NCBI GenBank assembly: GCA_016711705.1
Contig: JADJSK010000001.1
Location: 558,001 to 622,000 of the forward strand
Length of the DNA stretch: 64,000 nucleotides
Direction of reading: 5' to 3'
From: Candidatus Brachybacter algidus
GTDB lineage: Bacteria > Bacteroidota > Bacteroidia > Chitinophagales > Saprospiraceae
The position numbers and the translations under genes are program-made. The notes under the pieces were generated by a model that was given only the letters and a program-made list of their open reading frames with translations, made no database searches and had not been told where the DNA came from. Positions within the stretch are counted from its first letter, which is position 1, and each line of letters begins with the position of its first letter. Shown here one piece after another: positions 1 to 9,307 of this stretch.

Positions 1-1884
1 TTTAACGCTATCAATTTATTGAGTTCTAGTCAAAAGGGAAAGGCGGGCTTCTTTATTATGGAGTCATTTAAGGACAAAAAAAATGGAAGCCCGGATATTG
101 ATGGTGCCATTCCGCTCACATCATTAATACAATGTCACCCACAATACCAACCTTTATTTAATCATCTACTGCAAGATGCTTATTTGGTGCATAAAGTAGG
201 AGCATCCAGTTTTGATTCCTTGAAGATATATCCCGGGGCACACTTCATAGCAGAAGATGGTAGTATCATAGTGAGTCGTGGTCAAGCAGCCGGAGGTTCA
301 ATAGGATTAGTGGAAGGAAGCCTACTAGGCAGAAAATTACGTTTGGAAAATCTGGAGGAAGAAATCAGAATTTTGAAAAAGGAGGATAGTGAATTATTTA
401 TTAAGATTTCAGACCTGGAAGATGAAATAAAATTAATCAACCAAATGACAGTCCGGCCTCAAATTGAAATATTGCAGAAGGAGCTACAGAAACTTAATGA
501 TAACTCTTTACAACTCAAAGTAAAAATTGAAAATGTAACGTTGCAACTCCAGAAAATAACTTCAGATGAGTTGCTTCTTATGCAAAAATTGACAGAATTT
601 CATGCTGTAATAGAAAATAATGCCGCGCCTTTGGTGCTCTTAAAAGCTGATTTGATAAAGCTGAACATTGAAATACAGCAAAATAAAACAAACCAGAAGG
701 AAAAGGGTGATGAATTTAACCAGCTAAATACATTGATCAATTCTTTGAAGATGAATCTTGTTCAGGTTGAAAACAAAAGCAACAGCATCAATAGAGAAGT
801 CAACTTAATAGATCAACAAATCATCAATTTAAATAATAATAGCAAACAACTTGAGAATACTCAACAACAAAGTTTAATCGAAATTGCATCACTGGAAAGT
901 AACATTCATGAGACAGAAAGTGAAATCGTCGCTATGTCAGCAGCTTTCAAAGGATCTCAAAATGAATTGTCAGAAGTGGAAAAACTATACTTTTCTGATA
1001 AGAAAATAATCGCTGAAGAAGAACAAAATATTAAAATAAATCAAAGGAATTTGTCGGGAATACAAACTATGGCAAATGAATGGAAAGATAAGTGGCAAGC
1101 AGCAAAATATGAAGCTAAAAGAATAGAAGATAACTTTGAAATAGAATTTGGTGCTATACCTGAACAAGAATCAGAAGCGTCTGGAGCAGAAAATGATATT
1201 TCTGTCATAGCTGACCAAAATTTAAAGCTGAAGAATTCAATTCTGCAATTTGGGGAAGTAAATCCATTAGCACTCGAAGCTTATCAGGAGATCAAAATCA
1301 GATATGATGAGATCGTAGCGCAGAAAACCGACATACTTGAATCAAAAGAAATGTTAGCCCAAACATTAAATGAGCTTGAAGCCACTTCTACAACTAAATA
1401 TTTATCAGCCTTTGATCAGGTAAGAGATAATTTTAAAATGGTATTTAGAAGCCTCTTCACAGAAGATGATGATTGTGATCTAATAATAGAAAATGAAGGA
1501 AATCCATTGGATTCAGATATTTCAATTATTGCTAAACCAAAAGGTAAGAGACCTCAAAGTTTGAATCAATTGTCGGGAGGTGAAAAAACATTAACCGCAA
1601 TAGCATTTTTATTTTCTCTATATTTATTAAAACCTGCACCTTTTTGCATCTTTGATGAATTAGATGCACCATTGGATGACGTCAATGTAGAAAAACTGAA
1701 CAGGATCATAAGGAAATTCAGCGCTCAGTCGCAGTTTATTATTATTACACACAATAAGGCAACAATGGCTTCTGTAGATGTGATGTACGGTGTTTATATG
1801 GAGCAGCAGGGAATAAGTGGCTTGAGTAAGGTGGATTTTAGAGCATATGAACATAATATGATTCTTGAAAAAGTAGAGAATTAA
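1..1884 (+). CDS. smc: SMC chromosome segregation ATPase, 3' part (5' truncated by window edge)
   Basis: The reading frame is open from base 1, so the gene begins outside the window; 627 residues are visible. They start within the hinge domain (about residues 1-100), continue through a long heptad-rich Glu/Lys/Gln coiled coil, and end in the C-terminal ATPase head. The head shows the ABC signature LSGGEK near 1570 and the Walker B/D-loop FDELDAPLDD near 1650, then the switch-like ITHNK. The Walker A half is upstream and unseen. SMC dimers with kleisin partners compact and segregate the chromosome. The HIT of hinge, coiled coil and head order excludes RecN or RecF. No break is visible in this portion. 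Confidence 0.96.
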   Translation, partial: FNAINLLSSSQKGKAGFFIMESFKDKKNGSPDIDGAIPLTSLIQCHPQYQPLFNHLLQDAYLVHKVGASSFDSLKIYPGAHFIAEDGSIIVSRGQAAGGSIGLVEGSLLGRKLRLENLEEEIRILKKEDSELFIKISDLEDEIKLINQMTVRPQIEILQKELQKLNDNSLQLKVKIENVTLQLQKITSDELLLMQKLTEFHAVIENNAAPLVLLKADLIKLNIEIQQNKTNQKEKGDEFNQLNTLINSLKMNLVQVENKSNSINREVNLIDQQIINLNNNSKQLENTQQQSLIEIASLESNIHETESEIVAMSAAFKGSQNELSEVEKLYFSDKKIIAEEEQNIKINQRNLSGIQTMANEWKDKWQAAKYEAKRIEDNFEIEFGAIPEQESEASGAENDISVIADQNLKLKNSILQFGEVNPLALEAYQEIKIRYDEIVAQKTDILESKEMLAQTLNELEATSTTKYLSAFDQVRDNFKMVFRSLFTEDDDCDLIIENEGNPLDSDISIIAKPKGKRPQSLNQLSGGEKTLTAIAFLFSLYLLKPAPFCIFDELDAPLDDVNVEKLNRIIRKFSAQSQFIIITHNKATMASVDVMYGVYMEQQGISGLSKVDFRAYEHNMILEKVEN

Positions 1885-1965
1885 AGTTACTTGCTGTAAA
1901 ATTATTGATGCGCCTTCACTTTCACAACCTTACCAAGATGTGAAAGATTATACCAAAGATTTTTT

Positions 1966-1973
1966 TATGTTTG
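1966..1973 (+). promoter_or_regulatory. Bacteroidota -7 element upstream of the ACP gene
   Basis: TATGTTTG matches TAnnTTTG exactly and lies 13 bases before the ATG at 1987, which would give a very short leader. No clear TTG -33 element is seen at the usual distance, so this is a weak prediction. Confidence 0.4.
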
Positions 1974-1986
1974 TACTGAATTTTAA

Positions 1987-2265
1987 ATGAATAGTTATAA
2001 CCAAATGGAAGATTTAATTCAAAAATTAAAAATTGAGATCATTGAAGCATTAAATCTTCAGGATTATTCACCTGCAGATATTGATTCCGATGCGCCTTTA
2101 TTCGGAAGTGGTCTTGGTTTGGACAGCATTGATTCGCTCGAATTAATGGTTTTGCTAGAAAGGAATTACGGCATTAAAATCGAAGATCCACGAAAAGGCC
2201 GTGAGGTATTGGAAAGTGTACGTTCTATGGCTCAATTTATTCAGTCGCAAGAATCTGAAGCATAA
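1987..2265 (+). CDS. Acyl carrier protein
   Basis: This 92-residue acidic protein has the phosphopantetheine attachment motif GLDSIDSLE, with Ser47 as the predicted site. It is longer than the housekeeping AcpP (about 78 residues), and the next genes are a ketosynthase and a ketosynthase-like protein. It is therefore probably the dedicated carrier of a specialised fatty acyl or polyene pathway rather than primary AcpP. It is the first gene of a tight three-gene set: 3 bases separate its stop from the next start. The product of the pathway cannot be read from three genes. Confidence 0.93.
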   Translation: MNSYNQMEDLIQKLKIEIIEALNLQDYSPADIDSDAPLFGSGLGLDSIDSLELMVLLERNYGIKIEDPRKGREVLESVRSMAQFIQSQESEA

Positions 2266-2268
2266 TAT

Positions 2269-3474
2269 ATGAACGGCCTGTCCGAAGTTTGGATTACAGG
2301 TATTGGTATTGTCTCTCCTTTAGGTATTGGTTTTGAAGAAAATATTCAAAAATTAAAATCAGGTGTTAGTCCACTTAATAAATTAACCGGGTTTAATTCT
2401 ATACACAATGGTCTTTTGACAGTAGGCCAAATACCGTTTTCTAATGATGAGCTGAAAGACAAGCTTTACATCAGTAATATTTTGAATTACAGCCGCACCA
2501 CCCTACTTGCATTGATTGCAGCTCGCGAAGCCTTAAAAGGTATTGACTCAAATGAATTAATGAAAAATATTTCCTTAGTTTCTGCTTCTACTGTTGGGGG
2601 AATGGGAAATACAGAATCACATTTCTCTGACATACTTAAAAAAGTTTATACACCTGATATTGATTTTATTGAAGAGATGGACTGCGGTTCTATAGCGAGA
2701 TCCTTGATCAAGGAATTGCAAATAAAAGACGATTTCTATACAATAAGCACAGCATGTTCTTCATCCAGTAATGCCATTATGATGGGTAGTCGTTTTATTC
2801 AGACAAGCAAGAAAAAAATGGTATTGGTGGGAGGTAGTGATTCATTGAGTAAATTCGTCATCAATGGTTTTCTTTGTTTGAAAAATGTTGATCCAGAACT
2901 CTGCAAACCATTTGACCAAGACCGAGTTGGACTTAATTTAGGTGAAGGGTCAGCTTTTTTACTCCTGGAAGATAGCATCCATGCTATTAATAGAAATGCT
3001 ATACCTTATGCTAAGGTAAGTGGATATTGCAATGTTAATGAGACATACCATATGACAGGTTCCTCACCGGAAGGAACTGGTGCTATTTTAGCTATGAAAG
3101 GTGCATTGAGCAACGCATATCTTAATTCAACCGACATTGAATTTGTGCACGCTCACGGGACTTCCACTGCTGATAACGATCTTGCTGAAAGTATAGCAAT
3201 TAAAAATGTTTTTGGGCAACAACAATTGTTCGCATCGAGCAAACCTTTTACTGGTCATACACTTGCTGCAAGCGGAGTTATTAGTAGTGCATTAAGTATC
3301 GGCTGTATGCAACAAGATTTTATATTTCCTAATCTAAATTTCAAAACCCCAATAGAAAATGTGGGTATGAATCCTAATACTAGAATGATTAAAGGATTGG
3401 ATGTTAATCATACCATGATCAATTCATTTGGCTTTGGAGGAAACAATACTTCACTCATCATAAGCCGAACTTGA
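2269..3474 (+). CDS. Beta-ketoacyl-ACP synthase (KAS I/II type)
   Basis: The 401-residue protein has the thiolase fold of FabF/FabB enzymes, which condense acyl groups with malonyl-ACP. All three catalytic residues are visible: Cys163 in STACSSSS, His296 in HAHGTSTADND and His330 in PFTGHTLAASG. The glycine-rich NSFGFGGNN closes the C-terminus. Cys163 matches the FabF position. The gene sits between an ACP and a ketosynthase-like protein lacking the Cys, an arrangement known from aryl polyene, flexirubin and type II polyketide loci. It is likely an accessory ketosynthase; a housekeeping role cannot be excluded. Confidence 0.93.
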   Translation: MNGLSEVWITGIGIVSPLGIGFEENIQKLKSGVSPLNKLTGFNSIHNGLLTVGQIPFSNDELKDKLYISNILNYSRTTLLALIAAREALKGIDSNELMKNISLVSASTVGGMGNTESHFSDILKKVYTPDIDFIEEMDCGSIARSLIKELQIKDDFYTISTACSSSSNAIMMGSRFIQTSKKKMVLVGGSDSLSKFVINGFLCLKNVDPELCKPFDQDRVGLNLGEGSAFLLLEDSIHAINRNAIPYAKVSGYCNVNETYHMTGSSPEGTGAILAMKGALSNAYLNSTDIEFVHAHGTSTADNDLAESIAIKNVFGQQQLFASSKPFTGHTLAASGVISSALSIGCMQQDFIFPNLNFKTPIENVGMNPNTRMIKGLDVNHTMINSFGFGGNNTSLIISRT

Positions 3475-3475
3475 A

Positions 3476-4474
3476 ATGTATATATTATCCATCCATTCCG
3501 TAATTCCTTCTTCTAAAGATCCTAGCCAATTAGCTGGTAAGATGTATTTAGAAATGGCGGAACAAGATTTCTCAGATCTCTTTGAAAGAAATGAAATGAG
3601 GAGGTTAAGTAAATTGATCAAAAATGGAATTGGATGCGGATTGAGAGTGCTTAAGAATAGTAATCAACATAAAATAGATGCCATCATAACGGGAACCGGG
3701 AAAGGTAGTATCTCCAAAATCGAACAATTTCTATCTGATATTGACACTTATAAAGAAACAGCTCTCAATCCCAGTATATTTATTCAATCTACGCACAACA
3801 CTATTAATGGTCAGATCGCTCTAAAAACTGGCAGCAATACTTATAATGTAACACATGTTAATCAAGGCATGACTCTTAGCAATGTGTTGAGTGATGCTGA
3901 ATTATTTTTGTTACAGCATCCGGATGCATTGATATTGGTTGGAGTTTTTGAAGAAAATACTGAATTTAATATTGAAATTCATAATTCAGCTGGGCTTAGC
4001 GGCATAGAATCAGATGGAAGTTACCAAATAAAGTGGGGTGAGAGTGTTACCTTTTTTATATTATCAGGGAAAAGCACTCCTGGCAAAGTGAAAATAACAT
4101 CCTCTAAGACCTACACTAATTTTAATGATTCAAATCATTGGGAGTCGTTAATAAAAGATATAAAATTAGATACATCAAAAATAAATAATACAGCCTTTTT
4201 GCTGGGACATAATAATGCGATTGAACTAAATAGCTATTATGTTGACATAATAAAATATTTGAATGAATCCAAAATTCCATTTAAAGGTTTTAAAGAAGTC
4301 ACTGGCGAGCATGACACTGCTGGTGGTTATGCTATAGACCTTGCAAATCAGATTTTAACAAATGAAGTCACTTTCAATGAAATGTTTCAAACAGAAAATG
4401 TACAAAAAATAATCATCATCAATCATTTTAAAGATTACATGTGTCACGTATTGACTTTAGAACTAGCTGATTAA
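3476..4474 (+). CDS. Ketosynthase-like protein without catalytic Cys (ketoacyl-synt_2 type)
   Basis: This 332-residue protein starts one base after the ketosynthase stop. The segment STHNTINGQIAL followed by a hydrophobic stretch resembles the N-terminal ketoacyl synthase domain PF13723, found next to true ketosynthases in aryl polyene-type clusters. Where an active ketosynthase has its nucleophilic Cys, this one reads THVNQGMTLSN, with no Cys. That suggests a non-catalytic partner, perhaps analogous to a chain length factor, but this is inference. The C-terminal half is divergent. The gene after it (xseA) is unrelated, so the cassette ends here. Confidence 0.75.
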   Translation: MYILSIHSVIPSSKDPSQLAGKMYLEMAEQDFSDLFERNEMRRLSKLIKNGIGCGLRVLKNSNQHKIDAIITGTGKGSISKIEQFLSDIDTYKETALNPSIFIQSTHNTINGQIALKTGSNTYNVTHVNQGMTLSNVLSDAELFLLQHPDALILVGVFEENTEFNIEIHNSAGLSGIESDGSYQIKWGESVTFFILSGKSTPGKVKITSSKTYTNFNDSNHWESLIKDIKLDTSKINNTAFLLGHNNAIELNSYYVDIIKYLNESKIPFKGFKEVTGEHDTAGGYAIDLANQILTNEVTFNEMFQTENVQKIIIINHFKDYMCHVLTLELAD

Positions 4475-4480
4475 TTTGTG

Positions 4481-4488
4481 TAATTTTG
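4481..4488 (+). promoter_or_regulatory. Predicted -7 element for xseAB
   Basis: TAATTTTG fits TAnnTTTG and lies 22 bases before the xseA ATG. A TTG at 4451 is farther upstream than usual (27-base spacer), so only the -7 part is supported. Confidence 0.45.
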
Positions 4489-4510
4489 CATCAATAATGG
4501 TCAAACACTT

Positions 4511-5737
4511 ATGAACAAAAAATCCTATTCCTTATTAGAGCTAAATACTTTTATAAAAAGAATTTTAGCATTAAATTTTGATCAGGACATCTGGGTGAAG
4601 GCAGAAATCCTGAGCTTGAATATAAAGAAAGGACATTACTACCTAACCCTCATCCAAAAGGAAGAAGGAAGTAATGAAATAGTGGCACAAATAAATGCCA
4701 CAATATGGTCGACAGAAGTACAAAGAATTAAAAAAACAAATCCTGATCTTGATAGCTACTTTATTGCAGGACATGAAGTTATGTTGGGGGGGACTCCTAT
4801 TTTCCATGAAAAATTCGGTCTGCAACTAAGGATTTCTTCTATTGATACTGCATTTACCAGAGGAGCTCTTGACCAAAAAAGGGAAGAATTATTTAATCGT
4901 ATAAAAGTTGAAGGTCTGCATGAGATAAATAAAACCCTTAAACTCCCACTCGCCTTCAGAAACATTGCAATCATCTCTTCGGTCAATGCAGCCGGATATA
5001 TTGATTTTATAAATCATTTACAGCATAATCCATATAAATTGACATTTGGGTTACATCTTTATGATAGTGTAATGCAAGGCATCAGCATTGAAAGTGAAAT
5101 GATTAAAAGCTTGGATCAAATAACATCAGGTCATTTAGAATTTGATGCTGTAATTATCATCCGTGGTGGTGGGTCAAAGGTGGATCTTTCCGGATTTGAT
5201 AATTATAATCTAGCACAGAAAATTGCTAATTATCCAATTCCCGTTTTTACAGGTATCGGACATGATATTGATATTTCAAGTCTTGACCTGGTCGCGCACA
5301 AATATTTTAAAACTCCTACAGCCGTAGCTGAATATTTTATTGAAACTAATAGTAGTTTCCTTGGCGAAGTTCACGAGCAGGTGAAAAAAATATTGAATAT
5401 AGCGCAGAACGCTTTTACTCATATAAATTATGATTTAAAATCCATATTGAATAATTTAAGAAATGCATCTAAGGATAAAATAACTGGATTCAAATACAAC
5501 CTGGATAAAATAAAGGGAGAAATCTATAAATCAGCCCAGATAAAGATTAATCATTCACAATTTTCTATAGAATCAATCAAGCAAAAAATAAACCTGCAGA
5601 ATCCTTTAGAAATTTTAAAGAAGGGATATGTTATCGTAGTTCAAAATAATAAAAAGATAAAAACCGTCAAGGATTTTGACATATCTAAACCTGCTGACTT
5701 AAACTTTGCAGATGGTGTAATAATAGTAAAACATTAA
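4511..5737 (+). CDS. xseA: Exodeoxyribonuclease VII large subunit
   Basis: This 408-residue protein has the N-terminal OB-fold (about residues 5-100), the conserved central domain with VIIIRGGGSKVDLSGFDN and FTGIGHDIDISSLDLVAH, and a coiled-coil C-terminal region. ExoVII degrades single-stranded DNA to acid-soluble oligonucleotides in both directions; one large subunit binds several small subunits. The small subunit gene follows with no gap (TAA then ATG). The length matches the family and no damage is visible. Confidence 0.97.
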   Translation: MNKKSYSLLELNTFIKRILALNFDQDIWVKAEILSLNIKKGHYYLTLIQKEEGSNEIVAQINATIWSTEVQRIKKTNPDLDSYFIAGHEVMLGGTPIFHEKFGLQLRISSIDTAFTRGALDQKREELFNRIKVEGLHEINKTLKLPLAFRNIAIISSVNAAGYIDFINHLQHNPYKLTFGLHLYDSVMQGISIESEMIKSLDQITSGHLEFDAVIIIRGGGSKVDLSGFDNYNLAQKIANYPIPVFTGIGHDIDISSLDLVAHKYFKTPTAVAEYFIETNSSFLGEVHEQVKKILNIAQNAFTHINYDLKSILNNLRNASKDKITGFKYNLDKIKGEIYKSAQIKINHSQFSIESIKQKINLQNPLEILKKGYVIVVQNNKKIKTVKDFDISKPADLNFADGVIIVKH

Positions 5738-5926
5738 ATGGCTAAAAAAACAGAATTTTCTTTCAACGAAGCAATGGAGGAATTAAAAAGTATACTTACC
5801 AGGATTGAGAGCGAAGATCTTGAAATAGATGCAATACCTGCGCTCATTAATAGAGCAAAGGAGCTTCAGATTATTTGTCAAGAGAAATTAACGCAAGTGC
5901 AACTTATCATTGATGATGATAAGTAG
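5738..5926 (+). CDS. xseB: Exodeoxyribonuclease VII small subunit
   Basis: This 62-residue acidic helical protein begins immediately after the xseA stop. The N-terminal FNEAMEELKSILTRIES is typical of XseB, which forms helical hairpins that coat the XseA coiled coil. Size and position identify it with good confidence. Confidence 0.94.
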   Translation: MAKKTEFSFNEAMEELKSILTRIESEDLEIDAIPALINRAKELQIICQEKLTQVQLIIDDDK

Positions 5927-6032
5927 TATAATGACTATTTGTATGAAATTTATTGAAACTTAACTATAACTTAATATAGGATCGGTCATAGACATTACGA
6001 TAGAAATGTACTTTTACATTCAAATAAAGTCT

Positions 6033-6734
6033 ATGACGCAAACGATAACACAAATGGCTTCAAGAATACTAATTGTGGATGACGAAGAGGATATCAGAGA
6101 GATATTGCAATTCAATCTTCGGAAAGAAGGTTATGTAGTTGAAGTTGCAAAGAGTGGTAAGGAAGCACTTAAAATAGCTGATGAATTTCTTCCGGACCTA
6201 ATCGTTCTTGATCTCATGATGCCGGAGATGGATGGTGTCGAAGTGTGTAAGATACTGCGACAGAACGAATTACACAATGATACAATTATAGCATTTTTAA
6301 CGGCACGTAATGAAGATTACACACAAGTAGCTGCTTTGGATACAGGAGGAGATGATTTTATCTCCAAGCCAATTAAACCAATGGTATTGATCAGTAGAAT
6401 AAAAGCGCTACTTAGAAGAACAACTAATTCGGAAGGACATAGCAATAAGCATATTTCAATTATCAATAACTTAACCATTAATCGTGAACAACATGTTGTA
6501 ATGAAAGATGGTCAAAAGATAGACCTTGCAAAGAAAGAATTCCAGTTGTTAAACCTTATGATCAGTAAACCGGGAAAGGTCTTTACAAGAGATGAGATTT
6601 TTAGAAAAATATGGGGAAACGATGTCATAGTTGGCAATAGAACCATTGATGTGCATATTAGAAAGATTCGTGAAAAAATTGGAGAAGAAATAATTAAGAC
6701 CGTTAAGGGAATTGGTTATAAATTTGATTTTTGA
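6033..6734 (+). CDS. OmpR/PhoB-type response regulator
   Basis: An N-terminal receiver domain carries the acidic pair in VDDEED and the phosphoacceptor Asp in VLDLMMPEMDG, followed by a C-terminal winged-helix DNA-binding domain ending KTVKGIGYKFDF. Three in-frame ATGs exist at 6006, 6033 and 6054. A TACTTTTA box at 6009-6016 argues against 6006. Starting at 6054 would put the phosphoacceptor at residue 53, the classic position; 6033 adds seven residues. Its partner kinase starts at 8089, but an IS element now separates them; without it the gap would be only 29 bases. The stop codon lies inside the IS target duplication and is intact. Confidence 0.93.
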   Translation: MTQTITQMASRILIVDDEEDIREILQFNLRKEGYVVEVAKSGKEALKIADEFLPDLIVLDLMMPEMDGVEVCKILRQNELHNDTIIAFLTARNEDYTQVAALDTGGDDFISKPIKPMVLISRIKALLRRTTNSEGHSNKHISIINNLTINREQHVVMKDGQKIDLAKKEFQLLNLMISKPGKVFTRDEIFRKIWGNDVIVGNRTIDVHIRKIREKIGEEIIKTVKGIGYKFDF

Positions 6735-6735
6735 T

Positions 6736-8052
6736 GGTACTAAGCCATAAAGTGTGTAAGTTATAAAAATGAATAAATTTATAACGAAAAACAAAAAAGC
6801 AAATGGATTCAAAAGATTTTATCAGTGATGAGATTTTAAAGCAATTTAAGACAGGAGATGAATTGATGAGTTTTCTAACATCGATTCAAAAACGAGGGAT
6901 AGAAAAGATACTAGAGGGCGAAATGGATAGCCACCTTGGATATGAAAAGCACGATAAAACCGGTGCACCAAACTCAAGAAATGGGTTTAGTAATAAGAAG
7001 ATTAAAACTAGTTTTGGAGAGGATAACATTCAGGTACCAAGAGATAGAGATGGTAGTTTTTCCCGATGCTTGTTCCAAAGCGAAAAGGAATGGCTGAAGG
7101 TATAGAAAATATCATCATTTCATTGTATTCAAGGGGCATGAGTAATAGCGATATAGAAAACCAGATCAGGGATCTATACAATGTAGAAGTATCAACTTCA
7201 ACGATTTCAAGAATAACAAATGCTATAACAGAGGATATTGTAGCATGGCAAAATAGGCCGCTGGAAGATGTCTATTTGATTGTCTGGTTAGATGGAATTG
7301 TATTTAAGGTAAGAGAACAATCCAAGGTAATAAACAAGACGATTTATATAGCGATCGGCCTGAGGCAAGATGGTATAAAGGAAGTGTTGGGTTTGTGGCT
7401 AGGTGGAAAGAGAGCTCCAGCTTTTGGATGAGTGTATTGACAGACATGAAAGCACGTGGTGTAAATGATATACTCATAACAGCTACAGACAATTTAAATG
7501 GTTTTACGGAAACGATCAAAACGGTTTTCCCACAATCAAACACTCAAATATGCATTGTCCATCAGATCAGAAATGCATGCAAATTTGTGTCATATAAAGA
7601 CCGAAAGCCATTTACAGCTGATATGAAGAAAATATATGGAGCGCCAACGAAACAATCAGCAGAGGCAGCATTTAAGGACTTTGCAATGACTTGGGAAGAT
7701 AAGTATCCGTATTCAGTACAATCATGGAGGACTAACTGGGATGAATTAACGACTTTTTTCAGCTTCCCCTTAGAAATCCGTAAGATTATGTATACAACTA
7801 ATTTAATAGAGAACCTGAATGGAAAAATCAGAAAATATACAAAAAAAAAGCTTTCTTTTCCAACTGATGAATCTGTTATGAAATCAGTTTATCTGGCCAT
7901 AAGAGAAGCTACAAGGAAATGGTCCATGCCTATTCATAACTGGGGCGTGGTAACCAATCAATTTATTATTATCTTTGGAGAGAGATTAACCAATTTTATG
8001 AAAGCTTAGGGGAGCCCAAAAAAACAACTTACACACTTTGTGGGATAGTGTC
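6736..8052 (+). mobile_element. IS256-family insertion sequence, copy 1
   Basis: This is a complete 1317-bp element. The ends are 27-bp imperfect inverted repeats (6736-6762 and 8026-8052) sharing AAAGTGTGTAAGTT and matching at 22 of 27 positions. It is flanked by a perfect 8-bp target duplication TTTTTGAT (6728-6735 and 8053-8060), the duplication size typical of IS256. It holds one transposase gene, broken by two frameshifts. It landed between the response regulator stop and the histidine kinase start. A near-identical copy lies inverted at 14860-16178. Confidence 0.97.
6803..8009 (+). pseudogene. IS256-family (mutator-type) transposase, two frameshifts
   Basis: Read across two indels, this encodes about 402 residues, the usual size for the family. 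DDE residues are visible in VWLDGIVFK, ITATDNLNGF and TTNLIENLNGK. By comparison with copy 2, one A is missing at 7061-7064 (TTTTTCCCG here, TTTTTCACCG there) and one G at 7402-7403 (CTAGGTGG against CTAGGGTGG). The frame therefore breaks after residue 87 and again near residue 200. As written it would not make an active transposase. Copy 2 is intact at both places but broken at two others. Confidence 0.93.
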
Positions 8053-8088
8053 TTTTTGATCAATTCTTTATTACTTTATAAATTTGCA

Positions 8089-9153
8089 ATGTTTAAAAAT
8101 CTGACTCCACGTCAAATAGCCATTTTCTGTTCAGGAGTCCTAACGCTGATTATACTATTTATTCTAGTTATTCTACAATTATTTTCATTTTACAAATTTG
8201 ATTTTTTTGTTTGGCCGATACTGTTTGTTTTAATCAGTACAGCTTCCTACATCGTTATTCTTTTTTTTCTGAATAAATTTATTTATAGAAGGATAAAGCT
8301 TATTTATAAGATCATTCATGACAAAAAAGTGAGTCTTAGTAAAGACAAGATCCCAGTCAAAGATATTCCAGAAGGGGCCTTGAATGATGTTAGTGCAGAA
8401 GTGGATCAATGGGTTAAGGACCAACAAACTACCATAAAGAATCTTCAAACACTTGAAAGCTACAGAAGAGATTTCCTAGGTAATGTATCGCATGAATTGA
8501 AAACTCCTATATTTAATATTCAGGGATATGTACATACTTTATTAGATGGCGCAATTGAGGATAAACAGTTGAGCTATAAGTACCTGGATAGAGCTGCAAA
8601 GAACATAGAAAGGCTGCAAACCATAGTTGAGGATCTTGAATCAATATCAAAGTTAGAGCTTGGTGAACTTGTTTTGGAAATGTCAAAATTTGATATAAAA
8701 ATATTGACAGAAGAAGTATTTGAAGAATTAGAACTTTTGGCAGAGGAAAAAAATATCAGATTGAAGTTCAAGGAAGGTGCTTCCATTGGATACAATGTTT
8801 TCGCTGACCGGGAATATATTCGTCAGGTATTGGTTAATTTGATCAACAATAGCATTAAATATGGAAAAGAAGGCGGCGTATCAAAAGTCAGCTTTTATAA
8901 TATGGAAAATTATATCCTGGTAGAAGTTGCAGACAACGGGGCCGGAATCGAAAAGCAAGATCTCATAAGAATATTTGACCGTTTTTACAGAGTAGATAAG
9001 AGCCGAAGTAGGTCAGCTGGTGGCTCAGGTTTAGGGTTGTCTATCGTAAAGCATATCATTGAAGCGCACCACCAAAGTGTAAATGTCAGAAGTACGCCCG
9101 GGGAAGGGTCAACATTTAATTTTACACTACAAAAATCTAAAGGAAAAGTATAA
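8089..9153 (+). CDS. Sensor histidine kinase (PhoR-like)
   Basis: This 354-residue kinase has two N-terminal membrane segments (about residues 8-32 and 40-65) with almost no periplasmic loop. A linker follows, then the H-box GNVSHELKTP with His135, the N-box QVLVNLINNSIKYGKEGG, the G1 motif DNGAGIE (282-288) and G2 GGSGLGLSIVKH. It phosphorylates the adjacent PhoB-like regulator. The ATG at 8089 is chosen because the frame upstream runs into the IS end. The IS element probably cut the original co-transcription, so expression must come from the IS or a new promoter. Confidence 0.93.
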   Translation: MFKNLTPRQIAIFCSGVLTLIILFILVILQLFSFYKFDFFVWPILFVLISTASYIVILFFLNKFIYRRIKLIYKIIHDKKVSLSKDKIPVKDIPEGALNDVSAEVDQWVKDQQTTIKNLQTLESYRRDFLGNVSHELKTPIFNIQGYVHTLLDGAIEDKQLSYKYLDRAAKNIERLQTIVEDLESISKLELGELVLEMSKFDIKILTEEVFEELELLAEEKNIRLKFKEGASIGYNVFADREYIRQVLVNLINNSIKYGKEGGVSKVSFYNMENYILVEVADNGAGIEKQDLIRIFDRFYRVDKSRSRSAGGSGLGLSIVKHIIEAHHQSVNVRSTPGEGSTFNFTLQKSKGKV

Positions 9154-9164
9154 AGTGGGTTAAA

Positions 9165-9293
9165 TTAGGAGCATTTTGAAAAATACTTTATCCCAAAAAG
9201 AATAAGTGAAAGTGAAATGATGCCTTTTACAGTAAAGAAGATTAAAACTCCAATACCAGCTTTCTTGGCATTACTTTTACTAAATATCTTCAC
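9165..9293 (-). CDS. Small single-pass membrane protein (GTG start)
   Basis: This short frame of 42 residues reads VKIFSKSNAKKAG, then one hydrophobic helix and a basic tail ending KYFSKCS. The pattern of a basic start, GIG, a membrane helix and a KYF end resembles small unnamed Bacteroidota proteins, but I cannot name a family. There is no ATG; GTG at 9293 is the only plausible start. Its stop lies 12 bases from the kinase stop on the other strand. Confidence 0.4.
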   Translation of the reverse strand: MKIFSKSNAKKAGIGVLIFFTVKGIISLSLILFGIKYFSKCS

Positions 9294-9307
9294 TTTCCTT
9301 TTTTAAT

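Noticed and set aside
8038..8088. Histidine kinase start at TTG inside the IS end
   Set aside because: The ATG at 8089 gives the normal N-terminus and lies outside the insertion, whose target duplication ends at 8060.
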